NCBI GenBank assembly: GCA_049975425.1
Contig: JBNGDI010000014.1
Location: forward strand, 1 to 64,000
Direction of reading: 5' to 3'
DNA: 64,000 bases
Origin: HyVt-105 sp049975425
GTDB lineage: Bacteria > Bacteroidota > Bacteroidia > Bacteroidales > VadinHA17
The position numbers were made by a program, and so were the translations under genes. Under the pieces are notes generated by a model. It was not told where the DNA came from. It searched no databases and saw nothing but the letters and a program-made list of their open reading frames with translations. Below are positions 33,862-40,730 of this stretch, one piece after another (position 1 is the stretch's first letter; each line of letters starts with the position of its first letter).

Positions 33862-34572
33862 ATGGCCCTCGACACCGTTGTTGAACTGAAACAAGCCACC
33901 ATCGCCCAGAACGACCATCTGGTTATGAAAGACGTAAATATGGAGGTGTCGAAGGGAGAGTTTGTTTACCTGATAGGCCGCGTAGGAAGCGGAAAAACCA
34001 GCCTGATCCGAACCATCAATGCAGAAATTCCCCTGAAGGAAGGAACCGGGTTTGTGGCAGGGTTTGACCTGGGAAAGATCCGGCGCAGGCAGATCCCACT
34101 GCTGCGGAGAAAACTGGGTATTGTATTTCAGGATTTCCAGCTCCTCACCGACCGGTCGGTTTACGATAATCTGGCTTTTGTGCTCAGGGCAACCGGCTGG
34201 AAAAACAAAAAGGAAATCAATCACCGCATTGCCGAGGTACTGGAAAAGGTAGGAATGGGATATAAAGGATATAAAATGCCCAATCAGCTTTCAGGTGGGG
34301 AACAGCAGAGGGTGGTCATTGCCCGGGCACTGCTGAACAATCCCGAGTTGATCCTGGCCGATGAACCTACCGGCAACCTCGATCCGGAAACGTCCGACGG
34401 CATCATGGCTGTTCTTACGGAGATCAGAAATAGCGGCCGGGCCGTAGTAATGGCCACTCATAATTACAACCTGCTGAAAAAATACCCCTCCCGCACCCTG
34501 AAATGTGATAAGGAAAGGCTGACGGAATTGGAACCCTCCGGGGAAATCGACTTCGATAACCTGAAGGAATAA
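33862..34572 (+). CDS. ftsE: cell-division ABC transporter ATP-binding protein FtsE
   Basis: FtsE is the ATPase that with FtsX regulates septal peptidoglycan hydrolases at the inner membrane. The 236-residue protein has Walker A GRVGSGKT (39-46), Q-loop GIVFQDFQLLTDRSVYDNL, signature LSGGEQQRVVIARAL, Walker B LILADEPTGNLDP and the H-loop ATHNY. GRVGSGKTSLIRTI and the QLL-DRSVYDN segment are FtsE-like, not LolD-like. ftsX is not adjacent. The gene is convergent, 3 nt apart, with the acyltransferase gene. Confidence 0.88.
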   Translation: MALDTVVELKQATIAQNDHLVMKDVNMEVSKGEFVYLIGRVGSGKTSLIRTINAEIPLKEGTGFVAGFDLGKIRRRQIPLLRRKLGIVFQDFQLLTDRSVYDNLAFVLRATGWKNKKEINHRIAEVLEKVGMGYKGYKMPNQLSGGEQQRVVIARALLNNPELILADEPTGNLDPETSDGIMAVLTEIRNSGRAVVMATHNYNLLKKYPSRTLKCDKERLTELEPSGEIDFDNLKE

Positions 34573-34575
34573 AGA

Positions 34576-35484
34576 TCATTTGAACCGGTTCAGCGGCCAT
34601 GGCAACCGGTTGATCACCACGCGGGGATACTTTTCCTGTCCCGCGCCAAATCCCCGGTAAAAACGCGCCAGGCCCTCACTGTCGCTACCCTCGAAATCAA
34701 GTTCCATGGATTTTCCGGCATATTCTTCAATCATCCTGTCGATCAAACAGGGAATGGCTCCCTGCCGGCGACCGGCTGGTGAATTACCCGAAAACAGAAA
34801 ATACAGCCGGCGGGAGTATTCCAGGAAAAATGCCCCGGCCAGCCTTTCCCCGCCGCTTTCCGCCATCATGATCCTGCCTGTACCAATCCGAAGCGAATAG
34901 TTCATCAGGGACAGCAGGGCCCGGTAATGCCTTTCCCTGATCTGACCGAACTCCCGGCCCCGGTCTTTTCTGAACAGATGCACCAGATAATGAGCATCGC
35001 CGGAAGGTTTCACCCCGATGCCCCATTTTTCCGCCCCTGCCAGATTCCTCCGTGTATTCTCCGAATAGGATTTTCTGAGGACGTCCACCCCGGGGGAAAG
35101 GTCAAGTACCAGGTTCATGCGGTTGTACCACCAGCCGGTATCTTCCACAATCCGGTCGGCATGGTTCAGGCACAGATCCAGATATCGTATGCAGGAAGGA
35201 AGGGCTTCAAGAAACAAGCCTGTATAAGTCCCGGGGTCGCCTTCCCGGCAGAATGTTCCCAGTTGCTGAACAAAGAAAGGGGTATGAACATAGGAAATTC
35301 CGTATTTCCGGCTGACCGGAAGGGGAAATACTGCTCTGTAATCGTCCAGGACCAGGGCCCCCCATCCGGGGTGGACACGGTCAAGGTACCAGGAAGCAGC
35401 ATACACCCTGGCATGAGGTGAGGATTCCACACAAAGGTCCCACAGGGACCTGTCAATTTTACTGTTTCTGAGATATCTGATCAT
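34576..35484 (-). CDS. GNAT/FemAB-like acyltransferase
   Basis: The 302-residue protein has the GNAT-type fold of the FemAB/BioF2-like acyltransferases: an N-terminal half (VYAASWYLDRVHPGWGALVLDDYRAVFPLPVSRKYG) and a C-terminal half ending in AGAFFLEYSRRLYFLFSGNSPAGRRQGAIPCLIDRMIEEY and FEGSDSEGLARFYRGFGA. These enzymes transfer acyl or aminoacyl groups, often onto cell-surface polymers. It overlaps the deacetylase-like gene by 26 nt, so the pair is translationally linked and may modify the same polysaccharide. Confidence 0.78.
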   Translation of the reverse strand: MIRYLRNSKIDRSLWDLCVESSPHARVYAASWYLDRVHPGWGALVLDDYRAVFPLPVSRKYGISYVHTPFFVQQLGTFCREGDPGTYTGLFLEALPSCIRYLDLCLNHADRIVEDTGWWYNRMNLVLDLSPGVDVLRKSYSENTRRNLAGAEKWGIGVKPSGDAHYLVHLFRKDRGREFGQIRERHYRALLSLMNYSLRIGTGRIMMAESGGERLAGAFFLEYSRRLYFLFSGNSPAGRRQGAIPCLIDRMIEEYAGKSMELDFEGSDSEGLARFYRGFGAGQEKYPRVVINRLPWPLNRFK

Positions 35485-36796
35485 GAGCCAGTTTTGAACC
35501 TGCTTCCATCAGTTCGGTGTAAACCTTTCGCCACCCTTTCCATATTCCACTTTCCGACAGGGAATGGTTATGCCATAACGAAACAAAATTACCTCCGCGG
35601 CTTTTTACCTCATTCAGCAACCTGTGAACAAGCGATATAGCCTGTTCCGGTTTCAGATGCAGGTATTCGCACAGGGTACCGTCCATCAGGGTCAGGGGGA
35701 CCAGGGTGAGCCGCCCTGCCTTTTCTTTTTCCAAATCATAAAAACGGAAAGGTACGGCCGTCCCCGCCCTGAAACCCGGCTCTTCAGGGAAACCCAGGGA
35801 AAAATCGTATCGTACCCCCGCTTCTTCCAGCATCCGGAACGTGTCAGGAAAGCTGATTTTCAGATAATGCTGCCTGTTGAACATGACCGGTTTCCCGGTA
35901 ATTTTTTCCAGCCTGTTTTTTTCCTTCCGGAACACACCGGGTTTCCCGGCAGCGTAAAAGGAAGGATGCAGTCCCACCCTGGCGTTCGGCATCCGCTCCC
36001 TGACCAGGCGTATCATAGCCGGATGGAGCGGTGATACATTTTTGTCATGCCTTCCGTAATCTCCCAGCAGAAAGAAATACACAGGATTCCGGTTACATTC
36101 CCGGTGAATACCGTCCAGCCATTCATATACATCATACGGATCTTCCCTCAAGCCTGTCAGCACCAGCAAACGTTCGGCAAAAACATCCGGGTGCCATGTG
36201 GTCAGATCTTTCACCGAAGCACCAAGCACCCGCCACCAGGGCCTGTATTTGTATGCCCAGGCAATATCAATATCCAGGGTGGGAAGAAAAGCAGCGGCAG
36301 GCTTTCTGAATCCGATTCCCGGAAAATCCCTGCGTAACACTCCGGCCAGCAGTTCGCTCCAGTATGACACAACGGGTATTCCAAGAAATCCATGACGGTA
36401 CGCCAGGGAGGCGGTCGCTGGAAAACGTCCGTACTCATCGGTGGTTTCAGGACGGTATTCCTCATAGCGACTGATCATCCAGAAAGTGGAGGCCAGAAGA
36501 TCAAAGGGAAGGGGCCCGCTTTCTGAGGTGCGGAAAAAACAGGGAATTCCTTCTTTTTTTTCCACATGGATATCGGTTTTCCCCTTTCCCCGCCTGTACA
36601 GCAGTTCATGGGGCACCATTGAAGGAACACCGCGAAAATCACGAGAGGAATAATTCAAACGTGGACCGGTTGCCCTGCTGAATTCTGTGGCCTCATGTGT
36701 TATCCGGATTTTAAGCCCGAGCAGTTCACCCAGCAGGTAACCGGTTGCATAATCCAGCCGGGGTGATGGATTTTCGGTGAATATCAGCAGAGTCAT
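35459..36796 (-). CDS. polysaccharide-deacetylase-like protein with an N-terminal extension domain
   Basis: The 445-residue protein has no signal peptide. The N-terminal domain (DYATGYLLGELLGLKIRITHEATEF) resembles the DUF7033-type region found before deacetylase-like domains in Bacteroidota. The C-terminal part has the NodB-like pattern: FLPTLDIDIAWAYKYR with the metal-site Asp pair, ARVGLHPSFYA with a His, NRQHYLKISFPDTFRMLEEAGVRYDFSLG, and FVSLWHNHSLSE with the final His. The usual His-x3-5-His metal motif is not canonical. It is first in a two-gene unit with the acyltransferase. Confidence 0.75.
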   Translation of the reverse strand: MTLLIFTENPSPRLDYATGYLLGELLGLKIRITHEATEFSRATGPRLNYSSRDFRGVPSMVPHELLYRRGKGKTDIHVEKKEGIPCFFRTSESGPLPFDLLASTFWMISRYEEYRPETTDEYGRFPATASLAYRHGFLGIPVVSYWSELLAGVLRRDFPGIGFRKPAAAFLPTLDIDIAWAYKYRPWWRVLGASVKDLTTWHPDVFAERLLVLTGLREDPYDVYEWLDGIHRECNRNPVYFFLLGDYGRHDKNVSPLHPAMIRLVRERMPNARVGLHPSFYAAGKPGVFRKEKNRLEKITGKPVMFNRQHYLKISFPDTFRMLEEAGVRYDFSLGFPEEPGFRAGTAVPFRFYDLEKEKAGRLTLVPLTLMDGTLCEYLHLKPEQAISLVHRLLNEVKSRGGNFVSLWHNHSLSESGIWKGWRKVYTELMEAGSKLAHDQISQKQ

Positions 36797-36870
36797 TCCG
36801 GTTTCGGGTTCACGGATAAATGTACATTATTTTGCCCACTGATCATAGAATTCCCCAAACCGGACATATA

Positions 36871-36905
36871 AAAAAAAACGAGGCAGGCATTTGCCCGTAC
36901 CCCGT
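36871..36905 (-). terminator. terminator of the small lipoprotein gene
   Basis: On the minus strand CGGGG/CCTCG encloses CGGGC/GCCTG, followed by eight T residues, 36 nt after the lipoprotein stop. Confidence 0.7.
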
Positions 36906-36940
36906 TGTTGCAAACAGGAATGCCGGAATTCAGGCCGGAG

Positions 36941-37132
36941 CTATTCCATGGTTTCTTCCATGGCAGCCGTATCGGCTGTTTCAGCAGCGGTCGTGTCGAC
37001 AGCTTCCTCAACTGCTTCTTCAGCAGCTTGTTCCGTAGCCTGAGGTTCTTCGGCTTCCTCTTTAGCGCCAGATTTGCAGGAAAAACAAGCAAACATGGCC
37101 ATTAACATCAGAAATAGCAGACTTTTTTTCAT
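36941..37132 (-). CDS. small acidic low-complexity lipoprotein
   Basis: The 63-residue protein has a lipoprotein signal (MKKSLLFLMLMAMFACFSCKSG) with Cys near 19. After the lipobox it is nearly all Glu, Ala and Thr. It is supported as a gene by its own TAATTTTG promoter box upstream and a terminator downstream. I do not recognise a family; small acidic lipoproteins like this are common in Bacteroidota and have no known function. Confidence 0.72.
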   Translation of the reverse strand: MKKSLLFLMLMAMFACFSCKSGAKEEAEEPQATEQAAEEAVEEAVDTTAAETADTAAMEETME

Positions 37133-37173
37133 GGTTCAGGAAATTTTTTGGTAAGCATTTGGTTTCTGGTGTA

Positions 37174-37181
37174 CAAAATTA
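37174..37181 (-). promoter_or_regulatory. -7 promoter element for the small lipoprotein gene
   Basis: Minus-strand TAATTTTG matches TAnnTTTG, 41 nt upstream of the ATG. The -33 element is not clear. Confidence 0.45.
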
Positions 37182-37284
37182 ATACATCAGCAAACAATCC
37201 GAAAAATAATTTCCGGTTTTTTTTGTGATATATCTCACCCTCAAGAAAGTAAAAAAAGAGGTGTAAAAAAGCCTTCTTCTCCCG

Positions 37285-38619
37285 TTATTTTCCACCGATC
37301 TGCATCTCCCGCACACGGATTGAGGGGCAGGCAAACGACTGCATAAGGTCTACATCATTTCCGCTCATATCGATAGCATTCAGGATGTCATGCGCCGTTC
37401 CGGCAATGGTCAGTCCTTTGACAGGAAATGCAATCTTTCCGTTCTCGATCCAGAATCCGGTGGCTCCTCCGCTGAAATTACCGCTCACCGGATCAATGCC
37501 ATAGCCGGTCACCCCTTTCAGCAGGAGTCCCCTGGGTGTGGCGGCAATAATTTCCTCAGGCGAAGAGGTGCCCGGTTCAACAAACAGGTTGTGTACGCCT
37601 ATCCCGGGCAGTGAGGTAAATCCCCTGCGGCTGGCATTGCCGGTGGATTCTGTCCCTGCGCGGTGAGCCACGGAACAATTGTACAGGAAGCCTTTCAGCA
37701 TACCCCGGTCAACCAGGACCCTGCGTGCGGTGGGCGTTCCTTCCCCGTCGAACGGCCGGCTGGCCATCCCTTTCGGATAGGTTCCATCGTCAATGATTGT
37801 CAGCAGGGAAGAGGCGATTGATTTTTCCAGGCTGTCTTTCAGGAAGCTGGCCCCCTGCAACACCCTTTCGCCGTTCAGGGCGCTGATCACTCCGCCCAGC
37901 AGGGAACGCCCCACATCGGGATGAAAAATCACGGCTGCCCGCTGGGTTTTTACCATCTGAGGATCGAGCAATTCCCATGCTTTCCGGGATGCCTCAGCAG
38001 CAATTTCTTCGGGGGATTTCAGATCGGCAAAAAACCGCCGGCTGCAATATTCTCCCCCGGTATTTTTTTGTTCTCCTTTTTCAGCCACTACACTAACCCC
38101 CAGCGAACAGGCGGAAGAACGATAATGTTTCTGCAAACCGTTGGAATTGGCCAGGTATATTTCCGTTTCCCCTTCACCGTAAGCGGATCCGGAACTTTTG
38201 GTCACCCGGCTATCCTGCATGGCCAGTTCCTCCAGTTCCACGGCCAGTTCAATTTTCTTTTCCATGGCGACATCGACGATGGCAGGGTCGTACAACCCCT
38301 CCACCGGCGTTGTAGCAGGGTCGGCAGCCAGCACATTGTGCTCGTCGGGGGTAGTTAGCCTGGCAAAGGAAACGGCCTGTTTAAGCGTGCTTTCGAGCGA
38401 TCCGGCCGACAGGTCGTTGCAGTGGCTGAAACCCATTCTTCCCTTAACGAATACCCTGAACCCCACCCCCTGGGAAGAAGCTTCCTGAATGGTTTCCAGT
38501 TCCCCGTCCTGCACCTGAATACTGAGTTCGCGGTCAACTGCCAGGTATACTTCTGCCGCATCGGCTCCGTTGGCCAGGCATTTTTTGACAAGGTCTGCTG
38601 ACAATTCTGTATAGTTCAT
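37285..38619 (-). CDS. pmbA: TldE/PmbA-family protein
   Basis: PmbA (TldE) pairs with TldD to form a protease that, in E. coli, processes microcin B17 and degrades antitoxin CcdA. The 444-residue sequence has the family features GADAAEVYLAVDRELSIQVQDGELETIQEASSQGVGFRVFV and the C-terminal GFLYNCSVAHRAGTESTGNASR and GYGIDPVSGNFSGGATGFWIENGKIAFPVKGLTIAG. The HExxxH zinc motif is absent, as expected for PmbA. No signal peptide is seen, so it is cytoplasmic by sequence, unlike its partner. It follows tldD by 36 nt. Confidence 0.9.
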   Translation of the reverse strand: MNYTELSADLVKKCLANGADAAEVYLAVDRELSIQVQDGELETIQEASSQGVGFRVFVKGRMGFSHCNDLSAGSLESTLKQAVSFARLTTPDEHNVLAADPATTPVEGLYDPAIVDVAMEKKIELAVELEELAMQDSRVTKSSGSAYGEGETEIYLANSNGLQKHYRSSACSLGVSVVAEKGEQKNTGGEYCSRRFFADLKSPEEIAAEASRKAWELLDPQMVKTQRAAVIFHPDVGRSLLGGVISALNGERVLQGASFLKDSLEKSIASSLLTIIDDGTYPKGMASRPFDGEGTPTARRVLVDRGMLKGFLYNCSVAHRAGTESTGNASRRGFTSLPGIGVHNLFVEPGTSSPEEIIAATPRGLLLKGVTGYGIDPVSGNFSGGATGFWIENGKIAFPVKGLTIAGTAHDILNAIDMSGNDVDLMQSFACPSIRVREMQIGGK

Positions 38620-38655
38620 GACTTTTTCCTGTTTAAGTGATAAAATGGTGATCCC

Positions 38656-40188
38656 TCAGCTTCTGCTGCCTCCCACATTGATACCCCTGATCCTGACGGT
38701 AGGCTGCCCGGCCGACACTTCAGCCGACTGACCCTTACCGCAGATCCCCGGACCGAAATCCAGGTCGTTCCCCACGGCATCAATATTGGAGATCACATCC
38801 ATGCAGGTTCCTATCAGGGTGGCACCCCGGATGGGCTGTGTTTTCTTTCCGTTCTCGATCAGGTAGGCTTCCCGGCAGGTGAAATTGAAAACCCCTGTTA
38901 CCGGGTTCACGCTGCCTCCGCTCAGGCTCTGCACATAGATCCCTTTCCGGGTGGAAGCCAGGATATCGGCCGGGTCATCTTTCCCCTTTTCGATGAAGGT
39001 ATTGGTCATGCGAGGAATGGGGTAATACCGGAACGATTCACGCCGGCCGTTCCCGGTGCGTTTCATGTTCAGCTGCCGGGCACTCAGGATATCGGTCATA
39101 TACCCCTGCAACACCCCGTTTTCGATCAGCACATTACGCTGCATCTGGGTTCCTTCGTCGTCGAAATTGGTGGTTCCCCGCATATTGGGCAGGGTTCCGT
39201 CGTCAACCATGGTAAACAAGTCGCTGGCCACCTTTTGCCCCAGCTTCCCTGTAAAAGCCCCCACTTTTTTGGCAATGTTGTCGGCTTCCAGGGGATGGCC
39301 CACCGCTTCGTGCACCAGGACCCCACCCCACCCGTTCTGCATCACCACATCCATGATCCCGGCCGGGGCTTCTTTTGCGTCAAGCATGGCAATGGCTTCA
39401 CGTGCCGCCCTTTCAGCCACCTCTTCAGGCGGGGTTTCTTCAAACATTTCGAAACCCATGTGCATCCCCAGCCGTTCCCTGGACAGGTGGCGCTGTCCGC
39501 GCTCCTCACTCAGGGCCTGAACAATGAAGAACATCTGTGGCAATTCATCGCGCAGGTACAACCCCTCGCTGTTGGCAATTACCCGCCCCCTGATTTCGTC
39601 GTTGTAATCCACCAGGGCCATTTTGATCCGGGGGTCATAATCCAGAGCCGCCTGGTTGGCCCGCTCCATCACTTCAATCCTTTTCTCGTCGGCTATTTCC
39701 TGCAGGGGCTGTTCCACCGTAATAAACGATTCACGGCTGGCCTGTTCCAGCGGCACCGGCTGAATGCTTCCGCCGTTACGGGCCACGTAGGAAGCTACCC
39801 GGGCGGCATGGATCAGTTTTTCTTCGGTGATCTCATCGGTGTAGGCATATCCCGTACTGTTCCCGGCGATTACCCGCACACCGCCTCCCTGGCTGATGCC
39901 AAAAAGGCCGCTTTTGAACCGGGATTCCTCCATCACGATCTGACGGGAAATCCGGTTCTCCAGATATACTTCGGCAAAATCACCTCCCTGTTCCAGGGCA
40001 ACGGCAATCACCCGTCCGAGGGTTTCTTTGTCCATGTCCAGTCCGCCTGGAGACAGGGAACCCGTCTGACAGGAAGTAAGACGGCTGAGCAACGCCGGCA
40101 TAGCAGCCACCGCGATGCCTCCTTTCAGTCCCATTTCCAGGAACTTTCTTCGGGGCATGTCACGTACAATCCATTTTTGTTGTTGCAT
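38656..40188 (-). CDS. tldD: TldD-family zinc metalloprotease with Tat-like lipoprotein signal
   Basis: The 510-residue protein has the TldD catalytic motif HEAVGHPLEAD (HExxxH) near residue 295, and the family segments GDFAEVYLENRISRQIVMEE and YVQSLSGGSVNPVTGVFNFTCREAYLIENGKK. The N terminus (about residues 1-41) carries a twin-arginine-like PRRKFLEMG, then a hydrophobic stretch (GGIAVAAMPALL) and a plausible lipobox LTSC. If real, this exports it by the Tat path, unlike E. coli TldD, which is cytoplasmic. The gene is first in a pair with pmbA. Whether the signal is used is not shown. Confidence 0.88.
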   Translation of the reverse strand: MQQQKWIVRDMPRRKFLEMGLKGGIAVAAMPALLSRLTSCQTGSLSPGGLDMDKETLGRVIAVALEQGGDFAEVYLENRISRQIVMEESRFKSGLFGISQGGGVRVIAGNSTGYAYTDEITEEKLIHAARVASYVARNGGSIQPVPLEQASRESFITVEQPLQEIADEKRIEVMERANQAALDYDPRIKMALVDYNDEIRGRVIANSEGLYLRDELPQMFFIVQALSEERGQRHLSRERLGMHMGFEMFEETPPEEVAERAAREAIAMLDAKEAPAGIMDVVMQNGWGGVLVHEAVGHPLEADNIAKKVGAFTGKLGQKVASDLFTMVDDGTLPNMRGTTNFDDEGTQMQRNVLIENGVLQGYMTDILSARQLNMKRTGNGRRESFRYYPIPRMTNTFIEKGKDDPADILASTRKGIYVQSLSGGSVNPVTGVFNFTCREAYLIENGKKTQPIRGATLIGTCMDVISNIDAVGNDLDFGPGICGKGQSAEVSAGQPTVRIRGINVGGSRS

Positions 40189-40730
40189 ATTGTTTATTGT
40201 TGTTAACCGGAATAATTCATTCCCCCGAATTTAAAATAAATTCCCAAACTACACAATGTTTTGCCGCAGGGCCGACATTTGTTCAGTGAACCACAGACAT
40301 TCTTTCCCGTTCGGCTAAAAGGAAGAGTGGATGTATTGATGCAATCGGGTAATAGAGTGATTGAGAAGCAGATTTCTGCGGAAAGACGCCACGTCCTCAA
40401 ATTCGCAAGTATATCAAATACCATCAAAGCATCAGCAGCCGGAGGATTTTTCTGCCTGACAGGAGACGGCTTTTTTCTGTAATCTGTAATTGATTGAATA
40501 ACAATATAATATTAAATCTCTAATAAAGATATGCTGAGCTGATATGATGAAGGTAATAATCTACGTAGTAAACTACGTAGTTAGCTACGTAGTTTACTAC
40601 GTAGATACATATTTATATTGTTTTTATTTTTAATATTTTATATTTATTATTAAAATATATTATATTCATATTCATATAATAATACAGCAAAAGATGTAAC
40701 AAATCAATCGGAAGTATCTTCCTGAAGCAA
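40189..40730. other. 542-nt intergenic region with palindrome array and AT-rich block
   Basis: The region between tldD and mutS2, both leftward, holds no convincing gene. The half next to tldD (40203-40490) is of mixed composition with short open frames of no recognisable sequence. The middle holds the CTACGTAG array. 40605-40690 is extremely AT-rich. It is the largest gene-free stretch in the window. Confidence 0.7.
40561..40604. promoter_or_regulatory. four-copy CTACGTAG palindrome array, 12-bp period
   Basis: CTACGTAG occurs at 40561-40568, 40573-40580, 40585-40592 and 40597-40604 with 4-nt spacers TAAA, TTAG and TTTA. Because the first and last spacers are complementary, the whole array is also a perfect 20-bp inverted repeat around a TTAG loop. 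It can therefore be read as a set of operator sites or as a long hairpin. An AT-rich block follows on the mutS2 side. It lies 372 nt upstream of tldD. Confidence 0.6.

Noticed and set aside
40203..40482. Short frames on both strands between tldD and the palindrome array
   Set aside because: No signal, domain, promoter box or start context supports them; treated as non-coding.
40561..40604. CRISPR array
   Set aside because: The repeat is 8 bp with 4-nt spacers and there are no cas genes; it is a palindrome array, not CRISPR.
40561..40604. Factor-independent terminator for mutS2
   Set aside because: The stem is long, but no T run follows it in the mutS2 direction and the same motif at 65-96 does not form a stem of this kind.
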